6,068 nt of DNA, taken from NCBI GenBank assembly GCA_947304365.1, contig CAMZAY010000076.1:1-6068 (forward strand). The letters run 5' to 3'. A program made the position numbers and the translations under genes. The notes under the pieces were generated by a model. That model did not search any database. It was not told where the DNA came from and saw only the letters and a list, made by a program, of their open reading frames with translations. Below are positions 1-6,068 of the stretch, one piece after another. The DNA is from an uncultured Clostridia bacterium. Its GTDB lineage: Bacteria > Bacillota > Clostridia > Christensenellales > CAG-138. Each line of letters opens with the position of its first letter. Positions within the stretch are counted from its first letter, which is position 1.

Positions 1-620
1 AGGGGCTCGAATTCCCCGTCGTATTCATGCCCGGAATGGAGGAGAACATATTTCCCTCCTCCCGCTCGCGCGAGGATGAGACCCGCATGGAGGAGGAGCG
101 CAGGCTTTGCTACGTCGGCGTGACGCGCGCAAGGCAGAAGCTATACCTTATGAACTGCCGCACGAGGATGCTCTACGGCGAAAGGGCGATGAACCTTCCC
201 TCCCGCTTTTTGGAGGAGATGGAGCTTATCGAGCCCGAGCTTTCACGGGGCGGCGCGCGTCCCTTCGGCTTCACCCGCGACCGTTACGGCTCCGGTTCGT
301 TCGGCATGGAGCCCAGATCTCAAAGCTATACGCCGAAGACGGCTTATCAAAAGCCCGCCGTTCCGGTAAAACCCAAGCCCGCTCCGACGCAGGGCTTCGG
401 CTTCGGCGCGGCGCCCTCCCCCGCTCCCGCGGCGGGTGGAAAGACCGTCGTCGGTTCAGCTTACAGGGTAATGCAGCACGTCGTACACGATAAATTCGGC
501 AGGGGCGTTATAACGAACGTATCCGGTTCCGGCAATACGGCAACAATAACCGTGGATTTTGAAAAGGTCGGCGTGAAGCGGCTCGCCGCCGCGTACGTTT
601 CAATGAAACTCGAGGACTGA
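1..620 (+). CDS. pcrA: ATP-dependent DNA helicase PcrA/UvrD, 3' end (partial)
   Basis: This is the C-terminal 205 residues of a superfamily 1A 3'-5' DNA helicase; the gene starts outside the window and the open frame runs in from base 3. The fragment opens in motif V (GLEFPVVF, with the GMEENIFP stretch just after). Motif VI follows (EEERRLCYVGVTRA), whose arginine (fragment residue 42) contacts the ATP gamma-phosphate in this family. A Pro/Gly/Ala-rich linker covers roughly residues 80-145. The last ~55 residues (HDKFGRGVITNV onward) match the PcrA C-terminal Tudor-like domain, known in Bacillus-type PcrA to contact RNA polymerase. Known roles of the family are nucleotide-excision repair, removal of RecA filaments and resolving replication-transcription conflicts. 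The ligase gene follows after 11 bases, the usual Firmicutes order. PcrA is preferred to UvrD or Rep because of this neighbour and the tail. The stop is TGA at 618-620. Confidence 0.95.
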   Translation, partial: GLEFPVVFMPGMEENIFPSSRSREDETRMEEERRLCYVGVTRARQKLYLMNCRTRMLYGERAMNLPSRFLEEMELIEPELSRGGARPFGFTRDRYGSGSFGMEPRSQSYTPKTAYQKPAVPVKPKPAPTQGFGFGAAPSPAPAAGGKTVVGSAYRVMQHVVHDKFGRGVITNVSGSGNTATITVDFEKVGVKRLAAAYVSMKLED

Positions 621-621
621 C

Positions 622-626
622 GGAGG
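622..626 (+). promoter_or_regulatory. Ribosome binding site of ligA
   Basis: GGAGG lies five bases before the ATG at 632, immediately after the pcrA stop codon. It fixes the ligA start and shows that ligA is translated from the same message as pcrA; the 11-base gap leaves no room for a promoter. Confidence 0.85.
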
Positions 627-631
627 TTATA

Positions 632-2575
632 ATGGATAAGCTTGCAAGGATGCGTGAATTGACGGACAGGATCAACGAGCTTGCGCGGGCGTATTACGTT
701 TACGACGCCTCCCCCGCGAGCGACGCGGAGTATGACGCGCTGTTCGACGAGCTTGTCGCTCTCGAAAAGGAAACGGGCGTCGTGCTGAACGATTCGCCAA
801 CTCACCGCGTAGGCGGCGCTCCGCTCTCCGAATTCGAGGAGCACGCCCATATAAGAAGGCTTTGGAGCCTTGACAAAGTCAAGACCTTTGAGGATCTTAC
901 CGATTGGGCGAACAAATGCGGCAATAACGAAAAATTCATTCTGGAATACAAATTCGACGGACTGACCGTCAATCTGACTTACGACGGCGGCGAGCTCGTG
1001 TATGCCGCAACCCGCGGCAACGGCATCGTCGGCGAAGGCATCCTCCCGCAGGCGAAGACGATCAAGAGCATCCCCCTCTCCATCCCCTTCAAGGGAAAGA
1101 TGGAGGTGCGCGGCGAATGCTATATGCGCATCTCGGTGCTCGAGGCGCTTAACAGCGTTTCGACCGAACAACTCAAGAACCCGCGCAACGCCGCCGCGGG
1201 CGCGCTTCGCAACCTCGATCCCAAGGTGACGGCGGCAAGGAAGCTCGATTTCACCGCTTACGACGTGGGCTATATCGAGGGAAAGAGCTTCAAATACCAG
1301 ACCGAAATGCTCTCCTTCCTGAAGGAAAACGGCTTCCCCGTCAACGACTTCGCGTTCGTCGGTGAGATCGAAAGCGTGCTTGACGAGATCACCGCCGCCG
1401 ACGAGCGGCGCTTCACGCTCGATTACGATATCGACGGCATGGTAATAAAGCTCAACGATATGGAGCTTGCGGAGAAGCTCGGGTACACCGACAGATTCCC
1501 GCGCGGCGCGATAGCTTATAAATTCGCCGCCGAGGAGCAGACGACCGTTATTAAGGACATCACCTGGGAGGTCGGCCGCACGGGCAAGCTGACGCCGCTC
1601 GCGCACGTGGAGCCGGTGGAGCTGATGGGCGCGACCGTCAGGAAGGCTACGCTCAACAATTTCGACGACATCAAAAGGAAGCGCGTCGGCGTGGGCACGC
1701 GCGTGTTCATACGCCGCTCCAACGACGTCATCCCGGAGATACTCTCGAGCGTCGACGACGGCGAGCCCGAAAACCCCGTTATGCCGCCCGTAAAATGTCC
1801 GTTCTGCGGGGCGCACGTAGAACAGCGCGGCGCGCATCTGTTCTGCACGAACTCGCTCTCCTGCACGCCGCAGATAACGGCAAGGCTCGCGCATTTCGCC
1901 TCGAGGGACGCGATGGATATAGAGGGCTTCTCCGAAAAGACCGCCGAGCTGCTGATCAACGAAACGGGGCTGCGCAATATCCCGGAGCTTTACGAGCTTG
2001 ACGAAAAGAGCTTCCACGGTCTTGCGGGCTTCGGCGACAAGCGCGTTTCCAACGTGCTCTCCGCGATCGAAAAGAGCAAGGACCGTCCGCTCGCCTCGTT
2101 CATATTCGCGCTCGGGATACCCAACGTCGGCATAAAGACCGCAAGGGATATCGCTTCCGTATTCGGCACGCTCGAACGCTTCCGCGCGGCCTCGTTCGAG
2201 GAGCTCGTCGCGATAAAGGACGTCGGCGATATAGTTGCGGACAGCATAATAGGCTTCCTTAAGGATCCTTCGCTTTCCTCGCAGATAGACCGGCTTTTGG
2301 AGCTCGGCGTCAAGCCCCGCCCCGTTGAAAAGGACGATTCGCCCCGCCCGCTCGAGGGAAAGACCCTCGTCGTAACGGGTACGCTCGAAAGGATGGACCG
2401 CCGCTCGATAGAGGCGCTTATCGGCAGCCTCGGCGGAAAGGCGGCGGGCAGCGTAAGCAAAAAGACCGATTACGTCGTCTGCGGCGAAAACGCCGGCTCG
2501 AAGCTCGATAAAGCGAGGGAGTTAGGCGTCAAGGTGCTCTCCGAATCGGAATTCTTCTCTATGATAGGCATGTAA
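632..2575 (+). CDS. ligA: NAD+-dependent DNA ligase LigA
   Basis: This 647-residue protein seals nicks in duplex DNA during replication and repair, using NAD+ to form a ligase-AMP intermediate; E. coli LigA has 671 residues. All domains are visible. Domain Ia, which binds NMN, covers about 1-65 (YYVYDASPASDAEYDAL). The adenylation domain has the KFDG motif with the AMP-accepting Lys107, then R128, E162, R185 and R193, D268 and K273 (DIDGMVIK), and K297 (AYKF). The spacing of these residues matches E. coli K115, R200/R208, D285/K290 and K314. The OB fold contains the RSNDVIPEI stretch. The zinc site is C389, C392, C405 and C411. Helix-hairpin-helix repeats lie at about 465-545, including GIPNVGIKTA and IKDVGDIVADSI. 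A BRCT domain begins near 573 and runs to the end. The usual TRGDG and GEDIT segments are TRGNG and GEGIL here. The gene appears intact and probably essential, and is co-transcribed with pcrA. Confidence 0.97.
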   Translation: MDKLARMRELTDRINELARAYYVYDASPASDAEYDALFDELVALEKETGVVLNDSPTHRVGGAPLSEFEEHAHIRRLWSLDKVKTFEDLTDWANKCGNNEKFILEYKFDGLTVNLTYDGGELVYAATRGNGIVGEGILPQAKTIKSIPLSIPFKGKMEVRGECYMRISVLEALNSVSTEQLKNPRNAAAGALRNLDPKVTAARKLDFTAYDVGYIEGKSFKYQTEMLSFLKENGFPVNDFAFVGEIESVLDEITAADERRFTLDYDIDGMVIKLNDMELAEKLGYTDRFPRGAIAYKFAAEEQTTVIKDITWEVGRTGKLTPLAHVEPVELMGATVRKATLNNFDDIKRKRVGVGTRVFIRRSNDVIPEILSSVDDGEPENPVMPPVKCPFCGAHVEQRGAHLFCTNSLSCTPQITARLAHFASRDAMDIEGFSEKTAELLINETGLRNIPELYELDEKSFHGLAGFGDKRVSNVLSAIEKSKDRPLASFIFALGIPNVGIKTARDIASVFGTLERFRAASFEELVAIKDVGDIVADSIIGFLKDPSLSSQIDRLLELGVKPRPVEKDDSPRPLEGKTLVVTGTLERMDRRSIEALIGSLGGKAAGSVSKKTDYVVCGENAGSKLDKARELGVKVLSESEFFSMIGM

Positions 2576-2576
2576 G

Positions 2577-3545
2577 ATGAGGATAGGAAAACTGACAAAC
2601 GAACAGCTCGACGAGCTGATATTGAAAAAGCTCAAGCATACCCGGAGCGAGGTCGTCTGCGCCCCGAGCGTGGGCGTGGACTGCACGGCGGTAAAGCTCG
2701 AAAACGGCCTGGCTTCGCTCTCCTGCGATCCCATAACCGCCGCCGGCTCCGACATAGGCAGGCTCACCGTCAACGTCTCCTGCAACGACGCGGCGGCTTC
2801 GGGCGCGGAGCCTATAGGGCTTATGATAACGCTGCTCCTTCCCCCCTCCATTACCGAGGAGGAGATCGGCGCCGTCATGGACGAGATAGTCGCCGCGGCG
2901 GAGGCCTCCCACGTGGACGTGATCGGCGGTCATACCGAGATCACCCCCGCAGTGAACCGCATCGTCACCTGCGCGACTGTGATCGCAAAGCCCGTCGGGG
3001 AGGATTTCATCTCTCCCAAAGGCATGATGCTCGGCGACGATATCGTCATAACGAAGCACGCGGGGCTCGAGGGCGCGCTCATAATGGCGGACAAGCTTCC
3101 CGCTGACTCAGACGTACTTTCTGCCGCAGAGCTTGGATCCGTGCGTTCCTTAGCGGAGCTTACAAGCGTCGTCAAGGAGGGTCTTTACGCCGCGAAAAAC
3201 GGCGCGCACGCCATGCATGACGTTACCGAGGGAGGCATTTTCGGCGCCCTTTGGGAGATGAGCGCCGCCTCCGGCATTGGGATAGAATTCGATATCGGCT
3301 CCATCCCCGTGCATCCCGTAACGCGCAAGCTCAGCGCGTATTACGGCGTTAATCCGTATAAGCTCATCTCAAGCGGGAGCATGCTCATCGCCTGCAATGA
3401 CGGTGAAAAACTCGTTAAGGGCTTAAAGGAACTCGGCATAGACGCCGCCGTAATTGGAAAAGCCGTCGATAACGGCGGGGTCGTCCGCTCGTTCGGCGGC
3501 AGGCTCGTAGAACCTCCCGAGGCGGACGAGATCTATAAGATCTGA
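2577..3545 (+). CDS. HypE/PurM-like AIR synthase-related protein
   Basis: This 322-residue protein has the PurM/HypE/SelD/ThiL ATP-binding fold. Visible family stretches are VGVDC (D35), SCDPIT (D51), VSCNDAAASGAEPIG (N70-D71), IGGHTE (116-121), the start of the second domain at GDDIVITKHAGLEG (about 153), and MHDVTEGGIFGALWEMS (213-229), which corresponds to the HDPTRGG region of HypE. True HypE ends in a PRIC-type tail whose cysteine carries the thiocarboxamide/cyanide group. This protein ends in EADEIYKI with no terminal cysteine, so hydrogenase-cofactor chemistry by that route is unlikely. It also lacks the N-terminal Sec/Cys loop of SelD, and no hyp or selenium gene is in the window. The substrate is therefore unknown; a cytoplasmic ATP-dependent enzyme is the safe reading. 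The ATG is one base past the ligA stop and has only a weak AGG (2566-2568) upstream, so translational coupling to ligA is likely. Confidence 0.85.
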   Translation: MRIGKLTNEQLDELILKKLKHTRSEVVCAPSVGVDCTAVKLENGLASLSCDPITAAGSDIGRLTVNVSCNDAAASGAEPIGLMITLLLPPSITEEEIGAVMDEIVAAAEASHVDVIGGHTEITPAVNRIVTCATVIAKPVGEDFISPKGMMLGDDIVITKHAGLEGALIMADKLPADSDVLSAAELGSVRSLAELTSVVKEGLYAAKNGAHAMHDVTEGGIFGALWEMSAASGIGIEFDIGSIPVHPVTRKLSAYYGVNPYKLISSGSMLIACNDGEKLVKGLKELGIDAAVIGKAVDNGGVVRSFGGRLVEPPEADEIYKI

Positions 3546-3568
3546 TAATAAGATAAGCTTAAAAAAGG

Positions 3569-3593
3569 AACCGGGGACGATCCATCCCCGGTT
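3569..3593. terminator. Bidirectional intrinsic terminator
   Basis: AACCGGGGA (3569-3577) and TCCCCGGTT (3585-3593) form a 9-base-pair stem with a 7-base loop. On the + strand it is followed by a short T-rich stretch (TTTGTT), 23 bases past the stop of the HypE-like gene. On the - strand it is followed by CC and six T (the A run at 3561-3566), 24 bases past the stop of the phosphatase gene. The - strand tail is the stronger of the two. The hairpin separates two convergent transcription units. Confidence 0.88.
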
Positions 3594-3617
3594 TGTTCAT
3601 AATATACGGACGAGGCA

Positions 3618-4754
3618 TTACTTGCCGACACTAACATACTCCTCTATCCTTGCGATCTCGTCCTTATTCAATCCGCCCAGCTCAAGATAGCTCTCTCCGC
3701 CCTTTTTAAGATCGAGCGTGTTTATATCCGCGCCTTTTTCGGCGCCGCACATGCAGTACAGGAAATCATACACGTTGCCGAGTATCGCCTCGTATTTTTC
3801 CGGTTTATCTGCTTTGTTCACGTTATAATAATTATCATAGGTGATCATGTAATCGTCGATGATCGACTCTGCGGAAGATCCGGACAGCGCAAGCAAAAGC
3901 GCGCATACGAAGCCCGTCCTGTCCTTCCCCTCAACACAATGTATAAGGCACGGTCCGTCAAGCTCCGTCATTGCAAGGAGCGCCTCCGAAACGGACTTTG
4001 CGAACGCCTCGGACCGATAGTTCGCATTCAAAGCAAGGAGCAGAACGTTCCCCTCCCGGTACAGCGAATCATAGTATTGAGAAGCGAAGCCCTCCGCAGC
4101 GACATAGGAGGCATACTTTTCCTCATTATCGGAGAGGTTGATCACGAATCTTATCCCGGCTTCCTCACATAGGCGGTTCGCATATGCGGCGCGGCAATGC
4201 TGATCGTCGCAGGGTGACGCGGAACGATAGAACATGTTTTCTTTCAGACCTTCGCCTTTGATCACGCGGAAATTGGCAAATATCACGTCCGAAGTGAAAT
4301 CGTTCCTGTCATCGGAATAGCTCAGCGCAAAAAGTTCCTGCACGTCCTTGTATTTTCCGGCGGCGTTGAGCGTGATCGTGACGGAAGAGGATCCGGTCAT
4401 GCCGAACTCCTCCCAAGTGCCGGCGCCGTAATTCCTTGCGATCACCGGATGCGGATACCCCGGATATCCGCAGAGGAGCATTTCGCCGACGGGCACGTAA
4501 TAGCCCGAATAATACGGGATATCCTTAAAGTTTTCTCCGTTATCGAAGGTTATATCGACGCTGTCGCCGAAGCTGAAGCCCATAGCGTTGAACTCGTCTA
4601 TCGAAGGACTAATGTATACGTTGCCGAATTCCTCGTCCTTTTCGACACCGATACTGCCCGTGGATATCTCAGCCTTTTTTCCGGCGCAGCCTCCGAATGC
4701 TGCCGCGATCATAACAGCGGCGAGCAGTAAACAGCACATTTTCTTGATCCTCAC
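3618..4754 (-). CDS. Lipoprotein with C-terminal tyrosine phosphatase domain
   Basis: This is a predicted membrane-anchored lipoprotein of 378 residues when read from the GTG at 4754. That start has an AAAGGAG ribosome binding site eight bases upstream and gives a proper signal peptide: MRIKK, a hydrophobic core at 6-20, then FGGC with Cys23 as the lipid attachment site (phenylalanine at -3 is unusual). A longer reading from ATG at 4919 is rejected because it adds 55 charged residues before the signal and overlaps the upstream gene. Residues about 46-130 form a separate domain with FKDIPYYSGYYVPVGEMLL and GYPGYP segments. It may resemble the C-terminal domain of SAM hydroxide adenosyltransferases, but that is tentative. 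Residues about 155-378 match the Y_phosphatase3 type (PtpB/LipA-like), with NFR (161-163), YRSASP (176-181) and the catalytic loop HCVEGKDRTG, nucleophile Cys273, Asp278 and Arg279. This should be an active extracytoplasmic phosphatase on phosphotyrosine, phosphoserine or phosphoinositide-like substrates; which one cannot be told. Confidence 0.88.
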   Translation of the reverse strand: MRIKKMCCLLLAAVMIAAAFGGCAGKKAEISTGSIGVEKDEEFGNVYISPSIDEFNAMGFSFGDSVDITFDNGENFKDIPYYSGYYVPVGEMLLCGYPGYPHPVIARNYGAGTWEEFGMTGSSSVTITLNAAGKYKDVQELFALSYSDDRNDFTSDVIFANFRVIKGEGLKENMFYRSASPCDDQHCRAAYANRLCEEAGIRFVINLSDNEEKYASYVAAEGFASQYYDSLYREGNVLLLALNANYRSEAFAKSVSEALLAMTELDGPCLIHCVEGKDRTGFVCALLLALSGSSAESIIDDYMITYDNYYNVNKADKPEKYEAILGNVYDFLYCMCGAEKGADINTLDLKKGGESYLELGGLNKDEIARIEEYVSVGK

Positions 4755-4762
4755 GATGTTTT

Positions 4763-4769
4763 CTCCTTT
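4763..4769 (-). promoter_or_regulatory. Ribosome binding site that sets the GTG start at 4754
   Basis: On the - strand AAAGGAG lies eight bases before GTG (4754-4752). It decides the start of the lipoprotein phosphatase, since the alternative upstream ATG at 4919 would place the signal peptide in the middle of the protein. Confidence 0.85.
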
Positions 4770-4770
4770 C

Positions 4771-4782
4771 ACGACCGGTCGT
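4771..4782. repeat. Perfect 12-base palindrome before the phosphatase gene
   Basis: ACGACCGGTCGT is its own reverse complement and lies one base upstream of the phosphatase ribosome binding site, in the untranslated leader. The position would suit an operator or a small hairpin. About one or two such 12-base palindromes are expected by chance in 6 kb, so a function is only a suggestion. I see no convincing -35/-10 pair beside it. Confidence 0.35.
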
Positions 4783-4815
4783 TGTATCCATACCGCAGCG
4801 CGGCGGCTTAATAAA

Positions 4816-4850
4816 GAAAACCGAGTCAGATACGATCCTTCCCGGTTTTC
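4816..4850 (-). terminator. Terminator-like hairpin after the membrane-protein gene
   Basis: On the - strand GAAAACCG (4850-4843) pairs with CGGTTTTC (4823-4816) around a 19-base loop whose ends can extend the stem slightly with G-T and G-C pairs. A T-rich stretch (TTTATT) follows. It lies eight bases past the stop of the membrane-protein gene. The stem has many A-T pairs and a large loop, so termination may be partial, with some read-through into the phosphatase gene. Confidence 0.5.
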
Positions 4851-4858
4851 CCGCTTCT

Positions 4859-5680
4859 TTACTGTTCCTTTTTCAGCTTCCTTACCCTCTCGGCGGTAAA
4901 CTCCTTCGTCTTCACCCAAAGGCCCTGGAGCTGTTTTTTATGCGTGCAGAGCTTCTCGGTGCAGTTCGCGCATTTAAGGTAATCGTTAGTGCTTTCGGCG
5001 AACCGCTCGGGATGGATGTAGAATGTGATCTCCCACCTTGCGAGCAGGATGATGGACATACCGAGCAGCGTCCACGCATAGACGTTTTTGATAAATATGA
5101 GCGGCGTGAACATCATCGCGTAGTCCCAGTTGTAGATGCGGCATGCACTGCAGCATTTGTTCTTCATGAACCAGGTCTGGAAGGGACAGAAGAACAGTAT
5201 GCAGATCATATCGCAAACCGAGTACGCGCAGGACAGAAGCAGCATTATGCCGTCGTCCAGTATCTTCAGCATATAGAGCGCGCCGAATATGAAATTGAAC
5301 GCGATCCAGACGAGTGCTACGAGCATTACCGCGTTGTTGTCCTGGATATCGATCTCCGTCTCGCCGGACTTGATATAGTTCCTTCTGAACTGCTTTTGGC
5401 AGCCGGGGCTTTCAAGCTTTGACGGGAAGAAACGCAGCACCATCTCGATAACGAACACCACGAATATTATCTTCATATAAATATGAGAGTACCTGAACGG
5501 GCTGTACATCGTGATGTTGTTCGATATCTTGCCGATGATATAAAACGCCAAAGCGCCCAAAAGCAGAGCCGAGCGATAGACGAGTTTAACATAGTGCATC
5601 GAGCTCACAGGAGTGAGCCTGATACGCTTCTTTGTCTTTCCAGCTCCCTCCGCGGGCGCCTTTTTATCTTTTGTCTTCAT
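4859..5680 (-). CDS. Cys-rich multi-span membrane protein, function unknown
   Basis: I do not recognise a named family for this 273-residue protein. The N-terminus is Lys/Arg-rich (1-22) and probably cytoplasmic. Hydrophobic spans lie at about 34-52, 67-85, 117-138, 143-164 and 188-214; the last contains Lys198 and is hard to place. The basic loop 86-105 fits an inside location. Two cysteine clusters stand out: C165, C176, C177, C180 in the loop after the fourth span (the KCCSAC region), and C237, C240, C245 with H247 near the C-terminus (CANCTEKLCTH). Together they could bind zinc or an iron-sulfur cluster if both face the same side, but an odd number of spans would separate them. The tail is basic (KEFTAERVRKLKKEQ). 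Start: ATG at 5680, 28 bases after trpS, with only a weak GGGGG upstream; an internal ATG (Met28) has no better site. It is probably co-transcribed with trpS. The coding call is firm; the function is open. Confidence 0.8.
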   Translation of the reverse strand: MKTKDKKAPAEGAGKTKKRIRLTPVSSMHYVKLVYRSALLLGALAFYIIGKISNNITMYSPFRYSHIYMKIIFVVFVIEMVLRFFPSKLESPGCQKQFRRNYIKSGETEIDIQDNNAVMLVALVWIAFNFIFGALYMLKILDDGIMLLLSCAYSVCDMICILFFCPFQTWFMKNKCCSACRIYNWDYAMMFTPLIFIKNVYAWTLLGMSIILLARWEITFYIHPERFAESTNDYLKCANCTEKLCTHKKQLQGLWVKTKEFTAERVRKLKKEQ

Positions 5681-5708
5681 TTGAAAACAAACCCCCGATG
5701 AATCGAAT

Positions 5709-6068
5709 TCACCTCAAGCCGATGCGGCTGTACGCAAGGTCGAGCGTCTGCTGCGCCTTCTCCTGCGCCTTGCGCGCGCCCGCTTCGAGCACGCCGTCAA
5801 GGTACGCTTTATCGTCGAGTATGCGGCGGTATTCACTCTGAACAGGCTCCAGCTCGGCAATAACGGCTTCCGCCACGGCGCCTTTCAGCTTGCCGTAGCC
5901 GCAGCCCTCGAAGCACTTAACGGCCTCGTCCATGGTCTTGCCGGTGCATGCGCAGAATATCGTTAAAAGATTGTTGCAGCCGAAGCGGCCCTCCTCATAG
6001 GCGATGACGGGCTCACAGTCGGTGACGGCCTTCTTGAACTTCTTTGTGATCACGGCGGGATCGTCCAG
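5709..6068 (-). CDS. trpS: Tryptophanyl-tRNA synthetase, C-terminal part (partial)
   Basis: The last 119 residues of TrpS, the cytoplasmic class I enzyme that charges tRNA-Trp, are visible; bacterial TrpS has about 330-340 residues, so roughly the final third is here. The frame is open to the window edge. It begins LDDPAVITKKFKKAVTD, which in the family follows directly after the KMSKS ATP-binding loop, so that loop and the Rossmann domain lie just outside. Further family stretches are NNLLTIF, TGKTMDEA, FEGCGYGKLKGAVAEAV, the segment equivalent to the usual LxPIQ (LEPVQSEY), and DDKAYLDGVLEAGARKA. The C-terminus (YSRIGLR) is the usual one. A GTG at 6053 is internal, not a start. The helical C-terminal domain contacts the tRNA anticodon region. 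Any T-box or other leader would be upstream of the gene and is not in this window. Confidence 0.95.
   Translation of the reverse strand: MDDPAVITKKFKKAVTDCEPVIAYEEGRFGCNNLLTIFCACTGKTMDEAVKCFEGCGYGKLKGAVAEAVIAELEPVQSEYRRILDDKAYLDGVLEAGARKAQEKAQQTLDLAYSRIGLR

Noticed and set aside
461..2017. A 518-codon open frame on the - strand opposite ligA
   Set aside because: It lies entirely antisense to the end of pcrA and a well-conserved ligA. Its Arg/Val/Glu/His-rich composition is what the opposite strand of GC-rich codons gives, and no known domain or ribosome binding site is apparent.
2559..3059. Open frame on the - strand opposite the HypE-like gene
   Set aside because: It is a shadow of a gene with clear family motifs; the protein is low in recognisable content and rich in Gly/Asp/His.
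2577..3545. Assignment as selD, thiL or genuine hypE
   Set aside because: There is no SelD N-terminal Sec/Cys loop, no HypE C-terminal cysteine, and no matching pathway genes nearby; only the fold-level assignment is supported.
4792..4802. Small GC hairpin CCGC-AGC-GCGG
   Set aside because: A 4-base-pair stem with a 3-base loop is expected often by chance in GC-rich DNA and has no T tract.
3618..4919. The 433-residue version of the phosphatase starting at 4919
   Set aside because: The first 55 residues precede a lipoprotein signal and overlap the upstream gene; GTG at 4754 has the ribosome binding site.
4940..5422. A 160-codon + strand frame opposite the membrane-protein gene
   Set aside because: The - strand frame encodes coherent membrane spans and spaced cysteine motifs; the + strand product has no such pattern.
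5709..6053. A stand-alone 114-residue protein starting at GTG 6053
   Set aside because: The frame continues to the window edge with LDDPA, which belongs to TrpS just after the KMSKS loop, so this is the C-terminus of a larger gene.

Overview
The window reads as ordinary chromosomal DNA from a low-redundancy, fairly GC-rich member of the Firmicutes, most likely a gut-type Clostridia lineage. This is an inference from three things: the PcrA-LigA gene pair typical of that phylum, a LigA with Clostridia-like sequence features, and a lipoprotein phosphatase and Cys-rich membrane protein of a kind I associate with gut Clostridia. No rRNA, tRNA, CRISPR, transposase, prophage or attachment-site signal was seen. 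Base composition and codon use look even across the window.

Left half, + strand (1-3545). The 3' end of the helicase gene pcrA (1-620, start outside the window) is followed after 11 bases by a complete NAD+-dependent DNA ligase gene, ligA (632-2575). One base after its stop comes a HypE/PurM-like (AIR synthase-related) ATP-binding protein (2577-3545). The tight spacing indicates one transcript: helicase, ligase, then a protein of unknown substrate. The unit ends at a GC-rich hairpin (3569-3593) with T-rich tracts on both strands, which probably stops transcription from both sides.

Right half, - strand (3618-6068), reading leftwards. The 3' third of trpS (tryptophanyl-tRNA synthetase, cut by the window edge) is followed after 28 bases by an unrecognised Cys-rich multi-span membrane protein (4859-5680). 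A 104-base gap (4755-4858) then holds a terminator-like hairpin, a 12-base perfect palindrome and a strong ribosome binding site. After it comes a lipoprotein with a C-terminal tyrosine phosphatase domain (3618-4754). The longest reading frame for this last gene extends upstream into the membrane-protein gene, but the signal peptide and ribosome binding site place the real start at a GTG at 4754.

The two halves converge at the shared terminator. I see no clear new defence, mobile or biosynthetic system. The parts least explained by known families are the HypE-like protein without the C-terminal cysteine, the two-domain lipoprotein phosphatase, and the Cys-rich membrane protein beside trpS.
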